A DNA stretch of 64,000 bases from JAIEPW01 sp964406035 (GTDB lineage Bacteria > Acidobacteriota > Terriglobia > Bryobacterales > Bryobacteraceae): NCBI GenBank assembly GCA_964406035.1, contig CAYOQB010000001.1, positions 93,280-157,279 of the forward strand, written 5' to 3'. The position numbers and the translations under genes are program-made. The first letter of the stretch is position 1, and each line of letters starts with the position of its first letter. A model generated the notes under the pieces. The model worked only from the letters and a program-made list of their open reading frames with translations, ran no database searches and was not told where the DNA came from. Below are positions 47,744 to 55,474 of this stretch, piece by piece.

Positions 47744-50389
47744 ATGAGACTCGCTTCCGGCGAACGGCTGGGCCCTTACGAAGTCATTTCCCCGCTCGGC
47801 AAGGGCGGGATGGGCGAGGTCTACCGCGCCCGCGACACCCGGCTGGGCCGCAGCGTCGCCTTGAAGGTGCTGCCGCCCGAAGTCTCCGCCGATTCCGGCT
47901 TTCGCGAGCGCTTCGAACGCGAGGCGCGCATGGTTTCCGCCCTCAACCACCCCAACATCTGCACCCTGTTCGACATCGGCCGCGAGAACCAGAACGATTA
48001 CATCGTGATGGAGCTGCTCGAAGGTGAAACGCTTGCCGACCGGCTGGCGCGCGGCCGTCTCACCGTGGGGCAGGCAATGCAAATCGGCGCGCAAATTTGC
48101 GGCGCGCTCGGCGCGGCGCACCGCCGCGGCATCGTCCATCGCGACCTGAAGCCCGCCAACGTCATGATCACGCCCAACGGCGTCAAGCTGCTCGATTTCG
48201 GGCTGGCCAAGCCGGTGATCACCGCCGAAGACAAAACCCGGTCGCTGGAACTGACCAGCGAAGGCATGGTGGTCGGAACCCTGTACTACATGGCGCCCGA
48301 GCAACTGGAAGGCAAGGCGCTCGACTTCCGGGCGGATCTGTTTGCCTTCGGCTGCGTGCTTTACGAAATGCTGAGTGGCAAACGCGCGTTCACCGGCGAC
48401 AGCCACGCCAGCGTAATCACCGCCATCCTCTCCGGAACAAGGCCCATCCTGCCCGACCTCGATTCCCTGCATCAGCCGTGGCTGGAGCATCTGATGTACT
48501 CCTGCCTGGAGCGCGATCCGGAAATGCGGCGTCACTCCGCTCGCGATCTGCAGCGCGACCTGGAATTCCTGCTGCAGCATGAGCCCAAACCCATGCAGGT
48601 GGCGGGATCGCCGGCAGTCACGGCGACAGCGTCCAACGACCGCTGGTGGAAGACCGCGGCGGCGGCCTGCGTCCTGCTGGCGACCACCGGCTGGGCCGCG
48701 GCCTTCTGGCCGCGCGCCGCGGCGCCGGAACCGCTCAGCTATGCCCTGGAAGCCCCCGCGGGCGCACAGATCGTCCCCGATCACGCCCTGACCGGCGGCA
48801 GCCAGATCTCCCCGGACGGAAAATGGCTGGCCTTCACGGCGACTTCCGAGGGAAAGACCAGCCTGTGGATCCGCCGCGTCGATTCGCTCGAAAGCCAAAT
48901 GGTGGGGGGAAGCGAGGGCGCATACTCCCCCTTCTGGTCGCCGGACAGCGCCTCCATCGGCTTCTTCGCGCTGGGCGCGCTGCGGCGCGCCGATCGCGCC
49001 GGCGGCGGAGCCCGAACCCTGGCCCATACGCCGGCCGGCGACGGCGGCGCCTGGAACTCCGCGGGCATCATCGTCTTCTCCCGATCCGCCACCGGCGGCC
49101 TGTATCAGGTGAGCGCCGAAGGCGGCGAGCCCCAGCCCCTCACCACGCTCGACCCCGCGCGCGGCGAGTTCTCCCACACCTGGGCGCAGTTCCTGCCCGA
49201 TCAGAAGCACTTCCTCTTCTCCGCCCTTAGCACCAACCTGGAGAACGATCGCATCCTGGTGGGTTCCCTCGATCGCCAGGAAGCGCTGAAGCCGCTGCTC
49301 AACCTGCGCTCCCATGTCGGCTACACGCCCCCGCCTCCGGGGCTGCTGCCCGGGCCTGGACTGCTCCTCTATGTCCGCGGCGCGGACCTGGTGGCGCACC
49401 CGTTCGACGCCGGAAAGCTCGCCCTCGCCGGCGAACCCAAGGCGGTGGAGGGCGCCGGCGGCACCAGCGATTTCTCGGTCTCCGCGACCGGCATCCTGGT
49501 GCTGGGAACCGCCAATCGCAAACCCGGCCAGGTGGTGTGGAAGGATCGCGAGGGGAAGACCACCGGCACGGTCACCGAACCCGGCTTCGACAGCTACCCG
49601 GCGCTGTCGCCCGACGGCCGCACCCTGGCTCTCGCTCGCGCCAACCTGCGCACCAATTCGCTGGACCTGTGGACCCTGGACCTGGACCGCAACACCAGCT
49701 CGCGGGTGACCTTCGAACCCGGACTGGACGCGTTCCCGGTGTGGTCGGCGGACGGCCGCACCATTCTGTACAGCTCCAGCCGCAGCGGGATGTTCCAGGT
49801 CCATGCGCAGGACCCCGACGGCGTCGACCCCGGAAAGAAAATCGGCCAGGGCGCCACGCACCGGCTGGCCTGGGACTGGTCCAGCGACAAAACATCCGCC
49901 TTGATCTCCGAACTTACACCCGCCGGAAAATGGATCCTGCGGCGGTTGGCGATCCCCGGGGGCGAAACCACGCCGCTCACCGATGCCGCGTTCAATGCCT
50001 ACCACGGGCAGTTTTCTCCGGACGGAGGCTGGATCTCGTTCACTTCCGACCGCAAGGGCCGGGACGAGGTCTACATCCAGTCCCTGCAGCCCGGCGGCGA
50101 GCGCTTCGCGGTCTCGGCCGATGGCGGCAGTTGCGCGCGCTGGCGCGCCGACGGCAAGGAACTGTACTACCTGGCGCCCGGCGGCGACCTGATGGCCGTG
50201 CCGGTCAAGCTGGCCGCTCCCAAGCCTGAAATCGGCGCGCCGTCTGCCCTGTTCCGGATCAACGCGCCGCCAGGACTGAACCTCGCGTTCCCCTACGACA
50301 TCACCCCCGCCGGACAACGCTTCCTGGTCCTGGAACGCGCCGATGCCGCGGCCCGCTTCGTGGTCCTGCGCGGCTGGGAATCCCGCTAA
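47744..50389 (+). CDS. membrane Ser/Thr protein kinase with PD40/WD40-like sensor
   Basis: 881 residues. Residues 10-275 are a Hanks-type kinase with a glycine loop (LGKGGMGEVY), Lys41, HRDLKPANV (Asp134), DFG (151-153) and APE in YYMAPEQL, so it should be active. A single membrane helix (about 303-322; TAAAACVLLATTGWAAAF) leads to an extracytoplasmic TolB/PD40-like propeller (about 330-881; SPDGKWLAFTATSEGKTSLWI, FSPDGGWISFTSDRKGRDEVYI, RWRADGKELYYLAPGGDLMAV). This architecture is abundant in Acidobacteria, where such kinases are thought to sense surface ligands. Its TAA overlaps the end of the convergent M61 peptidase gene by 4 bp. Confidence 0.92.
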   Translation: MRLASGERLGPYEVISPLGKGGMGEVYRARDTRLGRSVALKVLPPEVSADSGFRERFEREARMVSALNHPNICTLFDIGRENQNDYIVMELLEGETLADRLARGRLTVGQAMQIGAQICGALGAAHRRGIVHRDLKPANVMITPNGVKLLDFGLAKPVITAEDKTRSLELTSEGMVVGTLYYMAPEQLEGKALDFRADLFAFGCVLYEMLSGKRAFTGDSHASVITAILSGTRPILPDLDSLHQPWLEHLMYSCLERDPEMRRHSARDLQRDLEFLLQHEPKPMQVAGSPAVTATASNDRWWKTAAAACVLLATTGWAAAFWPRAAAPEPLSYALEAPAGAQIVPDHALTGGSQISPDGKWLAFTATSEGKTSLWIRRVDSLESQMVGGSEGAYSPFWSPDSASIGFFALGALRRADRAGGGARTLAHTPAGDGGAWNSAGIIVFSRSATGGLYQVSAEGGEPQPLTTLDPARGEFSHTWAQFLPDQKHFLFSALSTNLENDRILVGSLDRQEALKPLLNLRSHVGYTPPPPGLLPGPGLLLYVRGADLVAHPFDAGKLALAGEPKAVEGAGGTSDFSVSATGILVLGTANRKPGQVVWKDREGKTTGTVTEPGFDSYPALSPDGRTLALARANLRTNSLDLWTLDLDRNTSSRVTFEPGLDAFPVWSADGRTILYSSSRSGMFQVHAQDPDGVDPGKKIGQGATHRLAWDWSSDKTSALISELTPAGKWILRRLAIPGGETTPLTDAAFNAYHGQFSPDGGWISFTSDRKGRDEVYIQSLQPGGERFAVSADGGSCARWRADGKELYYLAPGGDLMAVPVKLAAPKPEIGAPSALFRINAPPGLNLAFPYDITPAGQRFLVLERADAAARFVVLRGWESR

Positions 50390-52062
50390 CGCCCGGCCAG
50401 CCAGGCCTCCCGATTCCGCTTCCGCGCTTCCGCGGCGTTCTCATCCACTCGCAGCCGTCGAACCGGCGGTCCCGCGGCGGGCTCGATCTTCCGCTGCAGC
50501 TTGCGGCCTCGCCGCTCGATCTCGACAACGCCCGATGCGCGATTCAAAATGCGATCCCCAGGACTGATGCCCGCGCGTTCCGCCGGCGATCCCCGCTCCA
50601 CTTGGCGCACCACCCCGCCTTCTTCCCGCAGGCCGGTCCATGCCGCGTCTCCGGGTTGCTCCTCCCACCGCAGGCCCAGCCACTGCAGCGCCGCTGCATA
50701 CGGCAGCGGATCGGTGCTCTCGAACGCGGTCTGGAAGAACGCGCTCAGGTCCATACCCGCCACCTCCGAAGCCACCGCGCGAAAATCCTCCAGCGTGTAG
50801 CCACGCTCCACCGGAAACCGCGCCAGCGCCAGCCGCATCACGTCATCCAGGCTCTTCGCGCCGCCCGTGCTCTCACGGACCTTCGCGTCCAGCAGCCAGC
50901 CCACCACCGCGCCCTTGGTGTAATAGCTGATCGAAGTGTTGCGGCTGTTCTCATCCGGACCGTAGAACTTGATCCAGGTATCGAAGCTGGATTGCGCCAG
51001 CGTTTGCGCCAGCCGGCCCGGCGTCGACTCCAGTTCGTTCACTGTCCGCGACAACTCGCCCAGGTATTCCTCCGCGTCCATCAGCCCGGCGCGATGCACC
51101 GCCAGCGCGCCGTAATACGTCGAGAACCCCTCCGCGATCCCCAGCTCGCGCGTATAGGGTTCCTCTTCGAACTCCCCCGGCACGATCGCGCGGGGCCGCA
51201 GCTTCTTCACATTCCAGGCATGAAACAGCTCATGACTCGACAGCGTCAGCCAGCGGCGATACCGCGCCGCGTTGGCGCCCGCCTCGCGATCCGCCATCAT
51301 CACCGTCGATCGGGCGTGCTCCATCCCGCCCCCGCCCCCCGTCAGCAAGTTGAGGAACAAGTAGCGGTCATACGGAAACGATCCCCAGATCCGCTGCTGC
51401 GCCTGCGCGATTTTCTCCAGGTCCCGCGCCGCGCGAGCGCCGTCGAAACGGCCCAGCTCGCTGACGTTCACCAACGCGTGCGGCGTTCCGCCCACCCGGA
51501 ACTCGTACACCGCGGGCGTGCCCAGCAGGATCGGCGAATCCACCAGATCGTCGTAATCCCGCGCGCGAAAGCAGTTCTCCTCGCAGGAGTCCATCGCGGA
51601 GATCGCGCGCGACCACGGCTTCGGAATCTCCACCCGCACCTCATGCGGGCGGCGATGATCGGCCAGCGTAAGGAACGTCGGCGCGCCGTTCAGCAGCGCG
51701 AATTCGTCGTCGACGAAGTTGTCCTGCACGTGCAGGCGATGCGCATACACCCGGTAACGCACCACGATCTCCGGCGCGCCGTTCGCCTCCACCCGCCAGC
51801 GATTCTTGCGGATCTTGCGCACCGGCAGAGGGGCCCCGCCGAGGGTGCGGGCCGTGACATCCTCCAGGTTCTTGGCGAACTCGCGAATCACATACTGGGT
51901 CCACACCGCCATCTTCAGTTCCACGGAGGGACGGCCTTCGCTGGGCACGCGGGCCTCGACGTGAACGTAGTGATTCTCCGGGTTGGGAATCCGAACCGTG
52001 TAGCGGATGGGGGTCTGCGCGGCGGCGGTCGCCGCGATGATCAGACAGAGTAATGCCCGCAT
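50386..52062 (-). CDS. secreted M61-family aminopeptidase with PDZ domain
   Basis: 558 residues. Signal peptide MRALLCLIIAATAAAQ, a beta-rich N-terminal domain, and an M61 thermolysin-like zinc domain with SSHELFHAWN (HExxH; the glutamate ligand lies in IAEGFSTYY). The GGGGGMEH loop is the family's substrate-binding motif. A PDZ domain near the C-terminus has VVRQVERGSPAERAGISPGDRILNRASG. Glycyl aminopeptidase-like; it trims peptides outside the cytoplasm. It follows the APC permease gene by 7 bp on the same strand, suggesting peptide cleavage plus amino acid uptake. Confidence 0.88.
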   Translation of the reverse strand: MRALLCLIIAATAAAQTPIRYTVRIPNPENHYVHVEARVPSEGRPSVELKMAVWTQYVIREFAKNLEDVTARTLGGAPLPVRKIRKNRWRVEANGAPEIVVRYRVYAHRLHVQDNFVDDEFALLNGAPTFLTLADHRRPHEVRVEIPKPWSRAISAMDSCEENCFRARDYDDLVDSPILLGTPAVYEFRVGGTPHALVNVSELGRFDGARAARDLEKIAQAQQRIWGSFPYDRYLFLNLLTGGGGGMEHARSTVMMADREAGANAARYRRWLTLSSHELFHAWNVKKLRPRAIVPGEFEEEPYTRELGIAEGFSTYYGALAVHRAGLMDAEEYLGELSRTVNELESTPGRLAQTLAQSSFDTWIKFYGPDENSRNTSISYYTKGAVVGWLLDAKVRESTGGAKSLDDVMRLALARFPVERGYTLEDFRAVASEVAGMDLSAFFQTAFESTDPLPYAAALQWLGLRWEEQPGDAAWTGLREEGGVVRQVERGSPAERAGISPGDRILNRASGVVEIERRGRKLQRKIEPAAGPPVRRLRVDENAAEARKRNREAWLAGR

Positions 52063-52069
52063 CGCGCCC

Positions 52070-53563
52070 TCAGCTTCCCAGTTCCGCGATGCGGCGGCGG
52101 CTGTAACCGAAGTAGATCACCAGCCCGATCGCCAGCCACACGAAGAACGCGATCCAGGTCAGCAGCGGCAGGCTGAACATCAGCAGCAGGCAGAAGAAGA
52201 TCGCCAGCCCCGGAACCAGCGGGACCAGGGGAACGCGGAAGCCCCGCGCGCGGTTCGGCTGCGTTCTTCGCAGCACGATCACGCCCGCCGATGCGATGGC
52301 GAAAGCGAACAGCGTTCCGATATTCGACAGCTCCGCCAGCGCCCCGATATCCCAGATCCCCGCGCCCAGGCCCACCACGAATCCGGCAATCCAGGTGGAG
52401 ATGTGCGGCGTCCGGTGCACTGGATGCACCTTGGAGAACAGGCCCGGCAACAGCCGATCCCGCGACATCGCGAACCAGATCCGCGCCTGTCCGTACTGGA
52501 ACACCATCAGGGACGAAATCATGCCCACCAGCGCGCCCACCGTCACCGCGAACCGCAGGTTGTCCATGCCCAGCGCCTTCAGCGCGTTCGCCACCGGCGC
52601 GGCGTTATTCAGCGTGGTCCAGTTCTGCACTCCCGTCAGCACTAGCGCTACCGAGGCGTACAGCACCGCGCAAATCACCAGCGTGGCCATGATGCCGATC
52701 GGCAGGTCGCGCTGCGGCCGCTTGCATTCCTCCGCCGCCGTGGATACCGAATCGAAGCCGATATAGGTGAAGAACACCAGCGCGCCGCCGGTCAGGATGC
52801 CGGTCCAGCCGTTGGGCGCGAACGGCCGCCAGTTCTCCACCTGCACCGCGCGCGCGGCGCCGAAGATGAACAGCAGGATCGCGCCCAGCTTGATCATCAC
52901 CATGACGTTGTTGGTTTCAATCGACTCCTTGATGCCGCGCACCAGCACCATCGTCAGCACCATCAGCACCAGAAACGCCGGAACGTTGAACCAGTTCCCC
53001 GTAAGCTGGTTCGCGGCGATCACGGGGCCGGATAAGTGAGCGGGAAGATGGAACCCCAGGGCGTTGTCCATCAGGTCGTTCAGATAAGCGCCGAACCCCA
53101 CCGCTACCGCCATGTTCGAGACCGCATACTCCAGAATCAAATCCCAGCCGATGATCCAGGCGACAATCTCGCCCAGCGACGCATACGCGTAGGTATAGGC
53201 GCTGCCCGCCACCGGAATCATGCTCGCCATCTCGGCGTAGCACAAGCCCGCCAGCCCGCAGGCGATCGCCACCAGCAGGAACGAGATCGAAATCGCCGGT
53301 CCCGCGCCCGGACGCCCGATGCTGCTCACCGCTTCCGTGCCGCGCATCACGATATCCAGCACCGGCGCGTGCAGGAAGCTCGGGTAGTTGAATGTGACCC
53401 CGGCCGCCGCGGTTCCCGTCAGCGTAAAGATCCCCGAGCCGATGACGCTCCCGATCCCCAGAGCCACCAGGCTCCAGACTCCCAGGGTCCGCTTCAGCCG
53501 GACGTTTGGCTCCTCGCTGGCCGCGATCAGAGCGTCAATGGACTTCGTGCGGAATAGGCTCAC
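52070..53563 (-). CDS. APC-superfamily amino acid permease
   Basis: 497 residues with about 12 membrane segments. GVWSLVALGIGSVIGSGIFTLTGTAAA is the APC helix-1 GxGxxIGxGIF motif, and GLAGLCYAEMASMIPVAGSAYTYAYASLGE is the conserved helix 2-3 region. GALVFFTYIGFDSVSTAAEECKRPQRDLPIGI and FAMSRDRLLP also match cationic or neutral amino acid transporters (YhdG/CAT type). Substrate not determined by sequence. Transcribed toward the M61 peptidase gene, 7 bp away, so the two form an operon. Confidence 0.92.
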   Translation of the reverse strand: MSLFRTKSIDALIAASEEPNVRLKRTLGVWSLVALGIGSVIGSGIFTLTGTAAAGVTFNYPSFLHAPVLDIVMRGTEAVSSIGRPGAGPAISISFLLVAIACGLAGLCYAEMASMIPVAGSAYTYAYASLGEIVAWIIGWDLILEYAVSNMAVAVGFGAYLNDLMDNALGFHLPAHLSGPVIAANQLTGNWFNVPAFLVLMVLTMVLVRGIKESIETNNVMVMIKLGAILLFIFGAARAVQVENWRPFAPNGWTGILTGGALVFFTYIGFDSVSTAAEECKRPQRDLPIGIMATLVICAVLYASVALVLTGVQNWTTLNNAAPVANALKALGMDNLRFAVTVGALVGMISSLMVFQYGQARIWFAMSRDRLLPGLFSKVHPVHRTPHISTWIAGFVVGLGAGIWDIGALAELSNIGTLFAFAIASAGVIVLRRTQPNRARGFRVPLVPLVPGLAIFFCLLLMFSLPLLTWIAFFVWLAIGLVIYFGYSRRRIAELGS

Positions 53564-53643
53564 CCGCGCAATTGTATCGCGAACGTAATTTTCAAGAGGA
53601 GCTTTGAGTCGTTTTTCGCGCCGCTGAATCCATAGACAGGCAC

Positions 53644-54273
53644 ATGCACATTGAAGAGATCTGGCGTTACCCGGTGAAATCCCTTGCCGGAGAGCAGTTG
53701 AGCGAAACGGAAGTTACGGCCAGCGGCATTCCCGGCGATCGCCTGGTGCGCGTGGCCGCGCCCACGGGCAAGGTCATCACCGCCCGGACCAAGCCGCGCC
53801 TGCTCACCCATCACGCCGTCCTGCGCGACGGCGAAGTCCAAATCGACGGGCGTCCCTGGGATTCAAGCGAAGCCCTGCAATGGATCCGCGAGGCCGCCGG
53901 CCCGGGCGCCATCCTGGAGCGCACGCAACTGCCCACTTTCGATATCCTGCCGCTGCTGGTGATGACCGACGGCGCCATCGCCTCGCTTGGCTATGACCGC
54001 CGTCGCTTCCGCCCCAATCTGTTGATCGGCGGCGTGGAAGGACTCGCCGAGCGCGAATGGGAAGGACGGCGGCTGCGCATCGGCGAGGTTCTCATCCAGA
54101 TGGAGGACCTGCGCGGTCGCTGCGTGATGACCACCTTTGATCCGGACACCAACCAGCAGAATTCCGAAGTCCTGCGGCGCATCGTCCGCGAGCTGGACGG
54201 CACGCTGGGCTTGAACTCGCGCGTGTTGGCAGGCGGCGTGGTGCGCGTCGGCGATCCCGTTACGCTGATCTAA
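53644..54273 (+). CDS. MOSC-domain protein
   Basis: 209 residues: an N-terminal MOSC_N-like beta-barrel (MHIEEIWRYPVKSLAGEQLS) and a MOSC domain with the conserved Cys in MEDLRGRCVMTTFDPDT. Relatives (YiiM, mARC, Moco sulfurase C-terminus) bind molybdenum cofactor or handle persulfide sulfur, often in reducing N-hydroxylated compounds. The Cys that would bind Mo is present. No Shine-Dalgarno is seen. It stands alone between the APC permease and the LysM gene. Confidence 0.85.
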   Translation: MHIEEIWRYPVKSLAGEQLSETEVTASGIPGDRLVRVAAPTGKVITARTKPRLLTHHAVLRDGEVQIDGRPWDSSEALQWIREAAGPGAILERTQLPTFDILPLLVMTDGAIASLGYDRRRFRPNLLIGGVEGLAEREWEGRRLRIGEVLIQMEDLRGRCVMTTFDPDTNQQNSEVLRRIVRELDGTLGLNSRVLAGGVVRVGDPVTLI

Positions 54274-54290
54274 GCCCGGCTCGCCCCTCC

Positions 54291-55175
54291 TCAGAGACCG
54301 TCGAACCCGGCGGCCTTGAACGCGTCCTTCTTGTACTCGGGATGGTTCTGCACCGCGGCTTCCAACGCCGACAGCTCCAGGCTTAAGGAACCCAGGGACT
54401 TGCCCTTCCGCAACTCCTCGGCAAGCATCCAGGCGATCTTGAACACCTGCATCGTATGCGGATTCTCGCTGACCAACTGATTCCCGTCCGCGAAAATCTC
54501 CAGCGCGAAAATCGCCTGCGCCAGATACGCCGCCGTCTCCGACTTGAACTTGGTCACGCCCGACTTCTTGATGTCCAGGTAGGCGTGCGTGGCCTCATGA
54601 ATGATTGCCGCCTGCCTGCTCAACGACACGCCGTTCGAAGGCACGTAGATGGTGTTCGTGCCGCTGTCGTATACGCACTGGCTTCCCAACGCCGCGTCGA
54701 TGGCTACCCCGATGCGCCGGTCGATAATCGCGTTCGCCACCTTCAGGTAGCTGGACACATCGAAGCGGTGTCCTGCGTAGGAGAAGTTGATCTTCTGCAG
54801 GTGCGGCTTCGCCAAGGCCCACAGTACCGCGCTCCGCGCGCTGTCGCTCTCGCCCGGCACCGGCGTGCGGATCTTCGACCCCTTGGTCCAGGACGCCGGA
54901 GGAATGTACACGATCCCAGGCGAATCGCTGCTCGAAAACCGGTAATTGTTGCCGTCCGGAGTCTGCGTGGTGCAGCCGATCATCTTCCGCAACAACCAGT
55001 TCACTTCCTTCGGATCCATGGTCCGGAAGTTGAAGTAGATGATGTCCCACGCGTCGGAACGGCCATACCGCTCCGCCAGCGACTTCCAGTTGTCCCCGGT
55101 GGAGACGCGATGCTTGGTCGTGTAGCCCGCCGGCGGAAACAACGGCGGGTTGACGGGTGCTTTTTCGACAGCCAT
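54291..55175 (-). CDS. LysM-domain protein with HExxH zinc-peptidase-like domain
   Basis: 294 residues, no signal peptide or membrane segment. Residues 15-95 resemble a LysM module (YTTKHRVSTGDNWKSLAERYGRSDAWDIIYFN, then IPP). The C-terminal half has ASLSRQ-like strands and IIHEATHAYLDI (His193, Glu194, His197) with a possible third ligand Glu213 in KSETAAYLAQ, a gluzincin-like arrangement. A clear GGAGG precedes the ATG by 9 nt. It could act on peptidoglycan or in a contractile or type VI delivery context, but no secretion or tail genes are near. I am confident of the gene and the motif, not of the role. Confidence 0.7.
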   Translation of the reverse strand: MAVEKAPVNPPLFPPAGYTTKHRVSTGDNWKSLAERYGRSDAWDIIYFNFRTMDPKEVNWLLRKMIGCTTQTPDGNNYRFSSSDSPGIVYIPPASWTKGSKIRTPVPGESDSARSAVLWALAKPHLQKINFSYAGHRFDVSSYLKVANAIIDRRIGVAIDAALGSQCVYDSGTNTIYVPSNGVSLSRQAAIIHEATHAYLDIKKSGVTKFKSETAAYLAQAIFALEIFADGNQLVSENPHTMQVFKIAWMLAEELRKGKSLGSLSLELSALEAAVQNHPEYKKDAFKAAGFDGL

Positions 55176-55231
55176 GAAAGTGATCCTCCATGAGTGTCTG
55201 CGCGAACCCGCGCGAGGAGTGATCAGAAAGG

Positions 55232-55271
55232 GCCGGGCCCGGCGAAAAGGCGGGAGGCCGCGCCGGCGCGG
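55232..55271. repeat. two GC-only perfect palindromes in the LysM/pcrA-operon gap
   Basis: GCCGGGCCCGGC (55232-55243) and CCGCGCCGGCGCGG (55258-55271) are perfect palindromes in the 140-bp gap between the basic-protein gene and the LysM gene, both read leftward. They could form the terminator of the pcrA unit or binding sites. No T run. Confidence 0.45.
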
Positions 55272-55315
55272 AGCGGAGGACCGCTCGCCCGGCGCGGTCT
55301 AAACTGCTGCAAAGC

Positions 55316-55474
55316 TTAGCGCTTGCGCTGGCCCTTGACGATTTTCTTGACTTTCTTCTTGTTCTCGCCGCGGGCCACGCCCGAGGCTCGCTTGGCCTTG
55401 GGCGCCTGCTTCTTTCGCGCGGCGCGCTTCTGCTTCTTCCGTTCGTCCCGGTCGCTTACGTGTTTGGTATTCAT
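55316..55474 (-). CDS. 52-residue Lys/Arg-rich protein coupled to pcrA
   Basis: 52 residues (MNTKHVSDRDERKKQKRAARK..., ending KKIVKGQRKR), with about 40 percent Lys and Arg, no membrane segment, and no family I recognise. Its ATG at 55474 overlaps the TGA of the pcrA helicase gene (ATGA), so it is translated from the same mRNA by coupling. The composition resembles nucleic-acid-binding tails and small histone-like or ribosome-associated proteins. Codon use is normal for this genome. Confidence 0.7.
   Translation of the reverse strand: MNTKHVSDRDERKKQKRAARKKQAPKAKRASGVARGENKKKVKKIVKGQRKR

Noticed and set aside
47732..50317. Antisense open frame of about 860 codons opposite the PknB/PD40 kinase
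   Set aside because: Composition shadow of the sense gene.
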